A stretch of 64,000 nucleotides of DNA. It comes from Sinomicrobium oceani (GTDB taxonomy: Bacteria > Bacteroidota > Bacteroidia > Flavobacteriales > Flavobacteriaceae). This document shows positions 18,301 through 27,118 of the stretch, one piece after another. The stretch covers positions 124,001-188,000 of the forward strand of contig NZ_FPJE01000010.1 in assembly GCF_900119185.1 (NCBI RefSeq). Reading direction: 5' to 3'. The notes beneath the pieces are model-generated. The model made no database searches, was not told the DNA's origin, and saw only the letters and a list, made by a program, of their open reading frames with translations. The position numbers and the translations under genes were made by a program. Positions within the stretch are counted from its first letter, which is position 1; the number at the start of each line of letters is the position of its first letter.

Positions 18301-18513
18301 ACCCGGATACTACAGGATGAAGGAACCGCCTACCTGGTATATATTAGCAAAAATGCGAGCTATACGCTCGATCTGGACCAATACAAAGGCAGTTATGCCG
18401 TGTATGAAATAGACCCGGCAGACGGCTCGGTAACCCGAAGGAAAAACTTTCGGGGAGGCCGGAAGCATGGTATAGAAGAAACCGACAAACTCATATTCAT
18501 CGTTAAAAGATAA
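15364..18513 (+). CDS. Beta-helix plus DUF6298-like two-domain protein
   Basis: A very large exported protein (about 1049 aa from the chosen ATG). The reading frame is open upstream to 15,256, but ATG 15,364 follows AAAGGA and gives a better signal peptide (hydrophobic core LVSSFFFVCFTIC, then AQ). ATG 15,391 is also possible. The N-terminal half (DATALLQEAIDYVSRQ, VVLRGSGAGEGGTVLRAEG) is a right-handed beta-helix like pectin lyase-fold enzymes. The C-terminal half (from about LVNGWLTFGDSLLTG) looks like a TIM-barrel-type glycosidase related to DUF6298, with GIEHNYGLWYDRR and IQLISAEYTGPLHF; Glu in SAEYTGP is a candidate catalytic residue. It is followed after 7 bases by the GH140-type gene. 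The function is not established; a pectin-chain role is inferred from the fold and neighbours. Confidence 0.78.
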   Translation: MYFNPSYKRMLTHGKTRGCGMLVSSFFFVCFTICAQVKYPDIRKGSKGEPEYVKDEHGNRIPDFSYSGYSASEYPVPDVPVKIYVPRVTGDATALLQEAIDYVSRQKPGKDGFRGAVLLDKGTFTLQGALRISQSGVVLRGSGAGEGGTVLRAEGTSRGPVIHIAGINNSRYTDTLAVADTYVPVNAVKVPLKSTRGLKPGDLVHIRNVPSQKWITALGMEEFGGETGWIGWKPGDIDIRWDRKIVSVEGNTITIDAPLTDALDPDYGPAEVMPYTWNGRITRTGVENMQLVSAYDQANPKDEQHRWFGIIMDNLTDSWVRQLGFRHFAGGAVKLLSGTKRVTVEDCKSLRPVSETGEPRRYTFYTEGQQTLFQRCYSEYGVHDFAVGGFGTPGPNAFVQCKSYLPYSFSGATGSWASGILFDITEIDGHALSVKNRQQESRGAGWTATNSVFWESSASLVECYSPPIGQNWAFGVWGQFSGNGHWKDVNNHISPRSLFYDQLARRLGQLPFDPFLMDIGTEPSSSPTIAQAAELTALAERGNTTLPEWIDRAYKRSPIPVNHKGIKSITEIKTSQEDDKVLSPGKVKLVNGWLTFGDSLLTGSRFNVQWWRGSLRQKDIAQAKPHITRFVPGYSGTGYTDDLAEVVHYMKDNNVAGIEHNYGLWYDRRRDDHERTRRIDGNGWPPFYEQPFLRSGQGEAWDRLSKYDLTRYNAWYWNRLKSFADKAEKQGKLLVHQQYFQHNILEAGAHWADSPWRPANNINNTGFPEPPPYAGDKRIFLAAQFYDINHPVRRKLHEQYIRKGLENFSGNSNVIQLISAEYTGPLHFMQFWLDVVAAWEKESGQKQWIGLSATKDVQDAILDDPVRLPVVDIIDIRYWYYREDGSPYAPEGGKNLAPRQHARKMKTGKETDEQVYRAVREYRLRYPGKAVIYSTPASPRFGWAVLMGGGSLAAIPAVELPEFYSALPGMQVAAKNVPGTRILQDEGTAYLVYISKNASYTLDLDQYKGSYAVYEIDPADGSVTRRKNFRGGRKHGIEETDKLIFIVKR

Positions 18514-18520
18514 CAGAAAA

Positions 18521-19945
18521 ATGACCAGAACATACCCTAAACTGCTGCTTGCGGCGTTCCTTGCTTTTACCGTTTTTTCCTGTAAGGACAAGAAAAAAGA
18601 CGCCCCGGCTCCCGAAGCAGCTGTAGAAACCACAGGAATACCCAGGCTCAAAATTTCCGGAAACCACCGTTTTTTTGCCACGGAGGACGAAAAACCCTTT
18701 TTCTGGCTCGGAGATACCGCCTGGCTGTTGTTTAACAAACTCAGCAGGGAAGAAGCCGACCGCTACCTGGAAGACAGGAAAGCAAAAGGCTTTAATGTTA
18801 TCCAGGTCATGGTATTGCACTCGCTGGACGCCGCGAACGTTTATGGCGACAGTGCCCTTGTGGGGCAGAATGTCTCCAAACCTGTCGTAACTCCCGGGAA
18901 TAGTTTGGACAGTAAAGAGGAATATGATTTCTGGGACCATGTAGATTACGTAGTGTCGGGGGCGGAGAAAAAAGGCCTGTATATGGCGCTTGTCCCCGTG
19001 TGGGGTTCCAATGTCAAGACAGGAAAAGTAGCCGTTGAAGATGCCCGGAAATACGCCGCTTTTCTTGCAGACAGGTATAAGGACAAGAACAATATCATCT
19101 GGCTCGATGGCGGAGACACTTTCGGGAACGAACATACCGAAGTGTGGAATACTATCGGAAAGACCTTAAAAGAAAACAACCCGGACAAGCTTGTTACCTT
19201 TCATCCGAGGGGGCGCATGCAGTCATCGGACTGGTTCCACGAAGAGTCCTGGCTCGATTTTAATATGTTCCAGTCCGGGCACAGAAGGTACGACCAGGAC
19301 GACAGCGAGCGGAAATACGGTGAGGATAACTGGCGCTACGCAGCGGCTGATTATAACCGGAAACCTGTAAAACCTACCGTAGACGGGGAACCTTCCTATG
19401 AAGGCATTCCACAAGGGCTGCACGATCCGGAAGAACCTTTCTGGACAGACAACGATGTACGCAGATACGGCTATTGGTCGGTATTTGCCGGGGCCGCCGG
19501 GTACACTTACGGTCACAGTGCCGTGATGCAAATGCATCGCCCCGAAGATCAGGAAGGCGCCTACGGCAATACCAGGTACTGGACCGACGCCCTTAACGAT
19601 CCCGGGGCCATACAAATGCAATACCTGAAAGAACTCATGTTGCAGTTTCCCTATTTCGGGAGAGTCCCGGACCAGAGCCTTATAGCCGACCAGGGAGAGC
19701 GATATGATTACCAGACCGCTACACGCGGAGAAGATTATGCCCTGGTCTATACCTACAACGGAAGGAATATCACCCTGAATATGGGAAAAATAAAGGGCGA
19801 TAAAGTCAAAGCCCGGTGGTACAGCCCGCGTGACGGACAGATGCAGGATATCGGAACATTCGACAATACCGGAAAACAGGAGTTCGATCCGCCCGGGAAA
19901 AAAGAAGATGGCAATGACTGGGTGCTTGTACTCACCCCGGCGTAA
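18521..19945 (+). CDS. GH140-like (DUF4038) glycosidase lipoprotein
   Basis: Resembles GH140, whose characterised member is an apiosidase acting on RG-II side chains. The signal peptide ends TVFSC-KDKKK with a lipidated Cys. The TIM barrel is signalled by FFWLGDTAWLLFNKLSREEA and by DRKAKGFNVIQVMVLHS. Probable catalytic acids are Asp in IIWLDGGDTFG (strand 4) and Glu in TVDGEPSYEG (strand 7). Length 474 aa is normal for the family. The C-terminal domain (YDYQTATRGEDYALVYTYNG) is a small beta-sandwich of the type found after DUF4038. It begins 7 bases after the upstream stop codon, so the two genes are probably translated together. Substrate is inferred by family. Confidence 0.85.
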   Translation: MTRTYPKLLLAAFLAFTVFSCKDKKKDAPAPEAAVETTGIPRLKISGNHRFFATEDEKPFFWLGDTAWLLFNKLSREEADRYLEDRKAKGFNVIQVMVLHSLDAANVYGDSALVGQNVSKPVVTPGNSLDSKEEYDFWDHVDYVVSGAEKKGLYMALVPVWGSNVKTGKVAVEDARKYAAFLADRYKDKNNIIWLDGGDTFGNEHTEVWNTIGKTLKENNPDKLVTFHPRGRMQSSDWFHEESWLDFNMFQSGHRRYDQDDSERKYGEDNWRYAAADYNRKPVKPTVDGEPSYEGIPQGLHDPEEPFWTDNDVRRYGYWSVFAGAAGYTYGHSAVMQMHRPEDQEGAYGNTRYWTDALNDPGAIQMQYLKELMLQFPYFGRVPDQSLIADQGERYDYQTATRGEDYALVYTYNGRNITLNMGKIKGDKVKARWYSPRDGQMQDIGTFDNTGKQEFDPPGKKEDGNDWVLVLTPA

Positions 19946-20031
19946 ACCGGATAACGGGCCAATGAGCCAATTCGAAAAACCAACTAAAAATCCTGTGTCC
20001 TGTATGATAAGGGCACGTAAACCATACCGGA

Positions 20032-22749
20032 ATGACCCGCTTTATATATAGTTTCTCCATACTGTTTATCCTCTTATCCTGCACCTCGGGAAAAGAGGAT
20101 GAGATATATCTTTTCACCTCCTTTCGCGAACCGGCTACAGACGGGCTTTACCTCTCATATAGCCGGGATGGTTATCACTGGGAAGACCTCGGAGGACCTT
20201 TTCTGAAACCCGAAGTGGGAAAGAGCGGAATTATGCGCGATCCTTCCGTAGTAAAAGGCCCTGACGGTACATATCACATGGTATGGACTACCGAATGGCG
20301 GGGCGGCAACGGTTTCGGTTATGCCAGTTCATCCGATCTCCTGCACTGGTCCGAAGAAAAGTATATACCGGTTATGGACAAAGAGCCGGAAGTAGTCAAC
20401 GTATGGGCTCCGGAGATCTTTTATGACGAGGACGAAGACCGTTACATCATTATCTGGGCATCTACCATACCGCATCGTTACGAAAAGGGGGAAGAAGAAG
20501 AGAACAACAACCACCGGATGTATTATGTGACCACAAAAGATTTTAAAACCTTTTCGGATGCCAGACTCTTTCTCGATCCCGGATTTAGTGTTATAGATGC
20601 GGTCATCGTAAAGAGGGGGAAAGAAGATTATGTCCTGGTGCTCAAAGACAACACCCGTCCGGTCAGGGCTATACGGGTCGCTTTCGGAAAAACACCGCTC
20701 GGCCCTTTTGACCAGGTTTCCGAACCCCTGACGGATTTTCTTACGGAGGGACCGACAGTATTGAAGAAAGACGACCAATGGCTCCTCTATTACGACCAGT
20801 ACGGGGATAAACGCTACGGGGCCATTGCTACCGGGGATTTCAGGACTTTCGAAGCTATAGATCAAAAGATCAGTCTTCCCGAAGGACATAAGCACGGGAC
20901 GATCAGTACCATCTCCGAAAAAGTATTACAGGGATTACTGGCAGCACAGGAGGAGCGGGCACAAAAAACACCCGATACCGTACATTATACGGGGAAAACC
21001 CTGTCCAATATCGACTATCATCACGGGCAGCTTCCCCCGGCCGTAGGCGTCCATGCCCGGCAGTTGCTACGCGCAAGCCGCGAACACCCGGAACAGGCCG
21101 ATGGTTTTGGCTGGACGTATAACCACGCACCTAATATGGCTTACTGGAACAATACCTTTTTTGTACAATACCTGAGCGATCCCGCAGGAGAGCATATTCC
21201 GCCCGGACAGACCTTTCTCATGACGTCCGGAGATGGCAAGAGCTGGGGAAAACCACAGGTACTCTTCCCGCCGTACCGCATCCCGGACGGCTGGAAAAAA
21301 GAAGGGCATGAAGGTGTGGCGAAAAACCTCGATGCCGTGATGCACCAGCGTATGGGGTTCTACACCGCTTCGGACGGACGTTTGCTTACACTGGCCTATT
21401 ACGGTATTGCCCTCGATAAAAAGGACGATCCCAACGACGGCAGGGGAATCGGCCGTGCCGTAAGGGAAATATACAGGGACGGCACGTTCGGCCCCATATA
21501 TTTTATCAGGTATAACAAATCGTGGGATACCTCAAAATCGGCCTATCCCTTCTATACCGAAAGCAGTGACAAGGGGTTTGTAAAAGCCTGTGACGAATTG
21601 CTGTCCAAACCCCTGATGATGCAGCAATGGGTAGAAGAAGCCGATCGGGACGATTCGCTGATCCCGCTGAAGAAACAGTTTAAGGCATTCAGCTATTACC
21701 ACCTGGACGATGGCAGGGTAGTGGGACTGTGGAAGCATGCCCTGACCTCCATCAGTAAGGACGGGGGCGAGCATTGGGAATATCATCCCGTAAGGGCTCC
21801 CGGTTTTGTAAACAGCAATGCCAAGATATGGGGACAAAAAACATCCGACGGAAAATTTGCAACCGTGTACAACCCCTCGGAATACCGGTGGCCCCTGGCC
21901 GTATCTACCAGTAAAGACGGCCTCGAATATACCGATCTGATGCTGGTGCACGGAGAGATCACCCCCATGCGTTACGGGGGCAACTATAAATCGTATGGTC
22001 CGCAATACGTAAGGGGTATCCTGGAAGGTAACGGCACCCCTCCCGACGGGAAGCTGTGGGTGACCTACAGCGTAAACAAGGAAGATATATGGGTGGCATC
22101 AGTACCCGTACCGTTGACCGACAAGGCAGAAGGTCATGCCGCAGATGTCTTTGACCGGTTGCCCGACGGGCAAGAGCTCCGCAACTGGAATGTGTACGAC
22201 CTGGTACTCGCACCTGCAGGAATAGAAAAAGGGCAGGACGGTAAAAAATACCTGTCGCTGCGCGACCGGGATGCTTTCGACTACGCCAGGGCGGAGCGGG
22301 TGATCCCGGAAACAGACCGTTTAAAAACCTCTTTTACCGTAGTGCCGCAGCAAAACGATCACGGACTGCTGCAAATAGAATTTCAGGACCGTAAAGGGCT
22401 TCCGGCCGTAAGACTCGTTTTTGATCAGGACGGTATCCTGAAAACCAAGGCCGGTGCACGGTTCAAAAACCTGTTGGAATACGAAGCCGGGCAGTCCTAC
22501 ACCATAACCTTGGAACTCAACACCGCTACCCGCTCCTATACGATAAAAATCAACGGGGACGATAAGGGCACGAAAATATTTTACGCACCGGTAGCTTCCT
22601 TCGGAAGGATCATGTTCCGCACCGGGGAACAACGACATTTTCCCACGCCGGACACCCCGGCCGATAATTATGACGACCTGCCGGACACCGGCAAACAAGT
22701 CCCTGAAGCCGCATTTTTGCTTGAATCCCTAACTACTGAAACGTTTTAA
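20032..22749 (+). CDS. GH43-like plus sialidase-like double-propeller lipoprotein
   Basis: A three-part surface or periplasmic lipoprotein (ILLSC, Cys17). Residues about 22-300 form a GH43-like five-bladed propeller with catalytic-type Asp70 (MRDPSVV), the central-acid region in WAPEIFYDEDEDRY, and Glu239 (LTEGPTVLKKDDQW), so this half looks competent. Residues about 310-735 look like a second propeller of the exo-sialidase superfamily (FLMTSGDGKSWGKP and SISKDGGEHWEYHP are Asp-box-like). Residues about 740-905 look like a concanavalin-type (LamG) sandwich. GH43 enzymes usually remove arabinofuranose, xylose or galactose. The second propeller could bind or cleave another sugar. The stop overlaps the next start by one base (TAATG), showing translational coupling to the GH78 gene. 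Confidence 0.8.
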   Translation: MTRFIYSFSILFILLSCTSGKEDEIYLFTSFREPATDGLYLSYSRDGYHWEDLGGPFLKPEVGKSGIMRDPSVVKGPDGTYHMVWTTEWRGGNGFGYASSSDLLHWSEEKYIPVMDKEPEVVNVWAPEIFYDEDEDRYIIIWASTIPHRYEKGEEEENNNHRMYYVTTKDFKTFSDARLFLDPGFSVIDAVIVKRGKEDYVLVLKDNTRPVRAIRVAFGKTPLGPFDQVSEPLTDFLTEGPTVLKKDDQWLLYYDQYGDKRYGAIATGDFRTFEAIDQKISLPEGHKHGTISTISEKVLQGLLAAQEERAQKTPDTVHYTGKTLSNIDYHHGQLPPAVGVHARQLLRASREHPEQADGFGWTYNHAPNMAYWNNTFFVQYLSDPAGEHIPPGQTFLMTSGDGKSWGKPQVLFPPYRIPDGWKKEGHEGVAKNLDAVMHQRMGFYTASDGRLLTLAYYGIALDKKDDPNDGRGIGRAVREIYRDGTFGPIYFIRYNKSWDTSKSAYPFYTESSDKGFVKACDELLSKPLMMQQWVEEADRDDSLIPLKKQFKAFSYYHLDDGRVVGLWKHALTSISKDGGEHWEYHPVRAPGFVNSNAKIWGQKTSDGKFATVYNPSEYRWPLAVSTSKDGLEYTDLMLVHGEITPMRYGGNYKSYGPQYVRGILEGNGTPPDGKLWVTYSVNKEDIWVASVPVPLTDKAEGHAADVFDRLPDGQELRNWNVYDLVLAPAGIEKGQDGKKYLSLRDRDAFDYARAERVIPETDRLKTSFTVVPQQNDHGLLQIEFQDRKGLPAVRLVFDQDGILKTKAGARFKNLLEYEAGQSYTITLELNTATRSYTIKINGDDKGTKIFYAPVASFGRIMFRTGEQRHFPTPDTPADNYDDLPDTGKQVPEAAFLLESLTTETF

Positions 22750-25556
22750 TGAAAGCATACGGTATACATCTTGTCCTTATCCTGACCTGTGCAGGTCTCC
22801 TGTGGAGTTGCGGAGCCAGGGAAAACACATCCTTAAAGGCTGTGCACCTCACCTGTGAAGCAGGAACAAACCCTATGGGTATACAGGAACAGCATCCCCG
22901 CCTGGGCTGGCAGTTAGAAACTTCCGGAACCGGCGTTTTGCAGAGCGCTTACCACATCATGGTCGCCACCGACAGGGAAAAGCTGGAGAACGGTGAAGCC
23001 GATGTGTGGGACAGCGGTATTGTAAAAGAGCCGGACAGTCAGTGGGTAGCTTTTCGGGGGCGTGCTTTAAAGGGAGAACAGTATTATTACTGGAAAGTAA
23101 AAGTGTGGGACCATCACGGTAATGCATCGGGTTGGAGTGCTGTACAGCACTGGTACCAGGCTCCGGGGGAAAGTGCACTGAAAGCACAGTGGATAGGGGC
23201 CATACGAAAAGAAGACAGCGGTCTTCCCGAAGGACGGCATTATCATACGCCTACCCTCAAAAAGAAAAAAAGAGACTCCATAGTGGCCGCTGCCGATACC
23301 CTGGCCGGCAGGAGCATCCTGCTCCGAAAAGCCTGGAAAAGTGATAAAGAGGTCAAAGAAGCTATGGTTTTTATCAGTGGGCTGGGACAGTACGAACTCA
23401 CCATCAACGGAGAGAAAACCGGGGATAGCGAGTTTGCCCCCTTATGGTCGGACTACGACAAAACCGTGTATTACAACACCTATGATGTTACGGAACAATT
23501 ATCGGAAGGGGAGAATGTCGTAGGAGTGATGCTCGGCAACGGCATGTACAACACCCTGGCAGGACGTTATTCCAAATTTTATGTAAGCTTCGGGCCGCCT
23601 ACCCTGTTTTTCCGTTTGAAAATCATATATACCGACGGGAGCGAACAGCTTATCCGTTCCGATGACAGCTGGAGGTACGATTACAGCCCGGTGGTGTACA
23701 ACAGTATTTTCGGAGGCGAAGATTACGACGCCCGGCTCGAACAACCCGGATGGGACCGTCCCGGTTTTAAAGATAACGGATGGAAACCTGTGGTCGTACA
23801 AGAGGGACCTAAAGGTGTGTTAAGACCACAGACCGCGCCCCCGGTAAAGATCATGAGCGAATATACCGTAAAAGAAAAAACAGAGCCCCTTCCCGGGACC
23901 TATGTATTGGATATGGGACAGAATATTTCCGGTTTTCCCCGGATCAGTGTAAAGGGAAAGAAAGGACAAACCGTGAAAATATGGGTGGGCGAGTCGCTTA
24001 AAGACGATGGTACCATCGCCCAGGGCGGCTCCGGTAAACCCCATTACTACCAGTACACCCTCAAGGGAGAAGGAGAGGAAACCTGGCACCCGGGATTCAG
24101 TTATTACGGTTTTCAGTATGTTCAGCTCGAAGGGGCCGCTTACAGGGAAAACCCGGGAGACAGTCTGCCTGTGGTATCGGACGTCACGTCGCTGTTCGTA
24201 CATAACTCCGCAACTGCTACGGGGAGCTTTACGTCTTCCAATGACATATTCAACCGTACCCACCAGCTTATCGATGCTGCCGTAAAAAGTAATTTTCACA
24301 GTGTTTTTACCGACTGCCCCCATCGCGAAAAACTGGGATGGCTCGAAGAAACCCATCTCAACGGTCCCGGACTGTTGTACAATTATGACCTGGCGACATT
24401 TATTCCCAAGGTCATGCAGGATATAGCCGATGCACAGCGTCCGGACGGACTCATTCCCAATATAGCCCCCGAGTATGTGGTCTTCGGTGGCGATTTTACC
24501 GATTCCCCCGAATGGGGTGTAGCAGGGGTAATGCTCCCCTGGATGTACTACGAGTACTACGGCGATGCTTCGCTTATCGAAAAATATTACCCGGTAATGA
24601 AAAACTATATCGATTACCTGACCACTACCGCCACAGGCCATATCGTATCGCACGGGCTGGGCGATTGGTACGATTACGGGGAGCATGCGGCGGGATACTC
24701 CAAAAACAGTCCCATAGCCCTGTCTGCCACATCCCATTATTTTATGGGAGCCGGGCTGGTAGCAAAAGCGGCTGCGATGCTGGGTAAAACACCGGATGTC
24801 CAAAAATACGAAGCCCTCACCGAAACCATCCGGAAGGCCTTTAACCGGGAGTTTTTCGACCCCGTTACGGGACAATACGGTACCGGGAGCCAGTTCAGCA
24901 ATGCCGTCCCGCTTTTTATGGATATCGTAAACGAAGAAAACAGGCCGGAAGTATTGGAAAACCTGCTGGCCGATATCCGGGCACATGGCTACAGGCTCAC
25001 GACCGGCGATGTAGGGAACCGCTACCTGTACCAGGTCCTGGCGCGTAACGGGTATAATGATGTACTGTATAAAATGCACAATCATTACGACACTCCCGGG
25101 TATGGCTTCCAGATCAAATTCGGACTGACCACCCTCACCGAACAATGGGACCCGAGAAAAGGCAATTCGCTGAACCATTTTATGATGGGGCAGATCGAAG
25201 AGTGGTTTTTCCGGAGCCTTGGGGGTATCGTACCGGATACGGAAAAGCCGGGCTTTCGCCATTTCTACCTGCAACCCGAGATCACGGGCGATCTCACCTT
25301 TGTCAGATCGTCGGTAAATACGCTGTACGGGCGTATAAGATCGGAATGGGAACGGGAAGGCAACAACGTGGAATACACTGTGGAGATCCCGGCAAATACG
25401 ACAGCCACCGTAAAACTGCCCGGAGGCCGCATGGAAGGAATACGCCTGAACGGAAAAGCGACAGGAGACAACGTAGCTGCGGATGCACGAAAGCGCCCTT
25501 ATTTCGAGCTCGGTTCCGGGGTATATACCATAAATTACAGTCTCACATCACAATAG
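22749..25556 (+). CDS. GH78 alpha-L-rhamnosidase, lipoprotein
   Basis: Predicted to release terminal alpha-L-rhamnose from pectin side chains. The lipobox LLWSC gives Cys21. Domain order is typical for GH78: an N-terminal fibronectin-like domain (HPRLGWQLET), a beta-sandwich (ISGLGQYELTINGEKTGD), then an (alpha/alpha)6 catalytic barrel and a C-terminal beta-sandwich. The active-site block reads DCPHREKLGWLEETH, starting at Asp522 with Glu527; the residue normally Asp in GWxGD is Glu534 here (LEE). This variant is, as I recall, common in a subset of Bacteroidota GH78 enzymes. It overlaps the preceding gene by one base and is followed after 9 bases by the esterase. A second, more canonical GH78 lies at 31,309. 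Confidence 0.93.
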   Translation: MKAYGIHLVLILTCAGLLWSCGARENTSLKAVHLTCEAGTNPMGIQEQHPRLGWQLETSGTGVLQSAYHIMVATDREKLENGEADVWDSGIVKEPDSQWVAFRGRALKGEQYYYWKVKVWDHHGNASGWSAVQHWYQAPGESALKAQWIGAIRKEDSGLPEGRHYHTPTLKKKKRDSIVAAADTLAGRSILLRKAWKSDKEVKEAMVFISGLGQYELTINGEKTGDSEFAPLWSDYDKTVYYNTYDVTEQLSEGENVVGVMLGNGMYNTLAGRYSKFYVSFGPPTLFFRLKIIYTDGSEQLIRSDDSWRYDYSPVVYNSIFGGEDYDARLEQPGWDRPGFKDNGWKPVVVQEGPKGVLRPQTAPPVKIMSEYTVKEKTEPLPGTYVLDMGQNISGFPRISVKGKKGQTVKIWVGESLKDDGTIAQGGSGKPHYYQYTLKGEGEETWHPGFSYYGFQYVQLEGAAYRENPGDSLPVVSDVTSLFVHNSATATGSFTSSNDIFNRTHQLIDAAVKSNFHSVFTDCPHREKLGWLEETHLNGPGLLYNYDLATFIPKVMQDIADAQRPDGLIPNIAPEYVVFGGDFTDSPEWGVAGVMLPWMYYEYYGDASLIEKYYPVMKNYIDYLTTTATGHIVSHGLGDWYDYGEHAAGYSKNSPIALSATSHYFMGAGLVAKAAAMLGKTPDVQKYEALTETIRKAFNREFFDPVTGQYGTGSQFSNAVPLFMDIVNEENRPEVLENLLADIRAHGYRLTTGDVGNRYLYQVLARNGYNDVLYKMHNHYDTPGYGFQIKFGLTTLTEQWDPRKGNSLNHFMMGQIEEWFFRSLGGIVPDTEKPGFRHFYLQPEITGDLTFVRSSVNTLYGRIRSEWEREGNNVEYTVEIPANTTATVKLPGGRMEGIRLNGKATGDNVAADARKRPYFELGSGVYTINYSLTSQ

Positions 25557-25565
25557 CAAACACGG

Positions 25566-27014
25566 ATGAAATATACGACCATTAAAAATACAGCCCGAAA
25601 GGGAATACCGGAAAAATTAAAATCCCTGATATGGCTGTTCCTGCTATGTCTTTCCGCTACGGGGTTCGCTCAGAATTCCGATAGCCGTTACCGGCAACCG
25701 CTCGAACATACCATCCGTAAAATAGAACGTATATTCCATATTCAAATAAAAGATAACAAAGGCCTGCTGAAAGATAAGGAACTCGATTATGCCGACTGGC
25801 GTATCCGTTATGGCAGGCCGGAGTTGTCCCTTACCCAGGTACTGGCGCCCTTTGACCTTACCTTTTTCAGGGATTCCGATTCCGTATACACCATCCGGAA
25901 ATTCGAATATCCCCGCCGTTCCGTACATGTGGGAGAAGAGCGCCTGCAATACCTCGAAACCCTTTACGACGATAAGGAGAGCTGGGAAAAACGCCGGGAT
26001 TCCCTCAAAACCTGTATGTACGGTGCACTCTGGCTCGACAAGGCCCCCGACGCGCCCGGAAGTAAGCCCATCCTTACCGGAAAACGGGTCTATGACGGCT
26101 ATAGCGTAGAGAATATCGCCCTGGAAATACTTCCCGGGGTATATGCCACGGGGTCGGTGTACAAGCCCTATCCCTTAAAAGGAAAGCACCCGGTTATCGT
26201 ATGTCCCAACGGGCATTTCGGACAGGGAAGGTACCGGGAGAGCCAGCAGGTCCGTTGTGCCACACTGGCGAGAATGGGGGCCATCGTCGCGGATTTTGAT
26301 CTCTTTGGCTGGGGGGAATCCCGGTTACAGTTCCCGGTCGGATATCATCAGAACAGTATAGCTGCAACCATCCAGGTTTTGGAAGGCATGCGTTTGCTGG
26401 ATTACCTGCTTGGCCTGCGTCATGCCGACCCGCAGCGTGTGGCCGTCACCGGCGGATCGGGAGGTGGTTCGCATACCATGTTTCTCACCGCACTGGACGA
26501 CAGGGTAAAAGTTTCTGCCCCGGTCGTTATGGTCTCCTCTCATTTTTCCGGGGGATGTCCCTGTGAGAGCGGTCAGCCCCTGCATCTTTGCGGTGATGGC
26601 ACCAACAATCCCGAAATAGCAGCTATGGCAGCACCGCGGCCGCAACTTGTAGTGTCCGACGGAAAAGACTGGACACATGCCGTTCCCGAACTGGAATTTC
26701 CCTTTATACAGCGTACATACGGGTTCTATGGTGCCCAGGACCGGGTCACCAATGCCCATTTCCCGGAGGAAGGACACGATTACGGCAAGTCAAAACGAAT
26801 GGCCGTATATCGGTTTATGGCAAAATACCTCGATCTCGATCTTAAAAAAGTGGAAAACAGTACCGGGCAGATCGACGAATCGGCATGCGTAACCGAAGAT
26901 GAAAACACCCTGAAAGTCTTCGGGGATCATGGAGAAAAGCTACCCGGAAACGCCCTGAAAGATATTGATGCGCTATACCGGCTTTTCGGAAAAGAAAACA
27001 AAAAAACGCCCTGA
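25566..27014 (+). CDS. STN-like domain fused to alpha/beta-hydrolase esterase
   Basis: Probably removes acetyl (or similar ester) groups from pectin so that glycosidases can act. It has a signal peptide (ends ATGFAQ). Residues about 40-115 resemble an STN domain, with the pattern LEHTIRKIERIFHIQIKDNK, then SLTQVLAPFDLTFFRDSDS and YTIRKFEY; that is unusual on an enzyme. The rest is an alpha/beta hydrolase related to acetyl xylan esterases and dienelactone hydrolases. The nucleophile elbow is GGSGGGSH with Ser298, and His404 in EEGHDYGKSKR is the likely catalytic His. HPVIVCPNGHFGQGRY is the oxyanion-side strand. A Cys-rich insert (SGGCPCESGQPLHLCGDG) follows. The substrate is unknown and inferred from context. 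Confidence 0.8.
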   Translation: MKYTTIKNTARKGIPEKLKSLIWLFLLCLSATGFAQNSDSRYRQPLEHTIRKIERIFHIQIKDNKGLLKDKELDYADWRIRYGRPELSLTQVLAPFDLTFFRDSDSVYTIRKFEYPRRSVHVGEERLQYLETLYDDKESWEKRRDSLKTCMYGALWLDKAPDAPGSKPILTGKRVYDGYSVENIALEILPGVYATGSVYKPYPLKGKHPVIVCPNGHFGQGRYRESQQVRCATLARMGAIVADFDLFGWGESRLQFPVGYHQNSIAATIQVLEGMRLLDYLLGLRHADPQRVAVTGGSGGGSHTMFLTALDDRVKVSAPVVMVSSHFSGGCPCESGQPLHLCGDGTNNPEIAAMAAPRPQLVVSDGKDWTHAVPELEFPFIQRTYGFYGAQDRVTNAHFPEEGHDYGKSKRMAVYRFMAKYLDLDLKKVENSTGQIDESACVTEDENTLKVFGDHGEKLPGNALKDIDALYRLFGKENKKTP

Positions 27015-27070
27015 CCGGTAACCCCGGTAAACCCTCCGGCGTTTTCCGTACCGAAACTCCGGAGAATTGA

Positions 27071-27112
27071 CAACTAACAAACTAAGAACTACAAACTAAC
27101 AACTAACAACTA
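27071..27112 (+). repeat. ACTAACA-type heptamer repeats before the GH95 gene
   Basis: About six degenerate 7-8-base units of CAACTAA (CAACTAA, CAAACTAA, GAACTACA, AACTAA, CAACTAA, CAACTAT) end 7 bases before the GH95 ATG. The reverse complement of the ACTACGAACTAAC form (GTTAGTTCGTAGT) occurs in other gaps of this PUL, for example near 42,899 and 45,441. Confidence 0.75.
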
Positions 27113-27118
27113 TTCCAG

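Noticed and set aside
23820-25274. Antisense open frame opposite the first rhamnosidase gene
   Set aside because: Overlaps an intact GH78 gene and shows no signal peptide or family motif.
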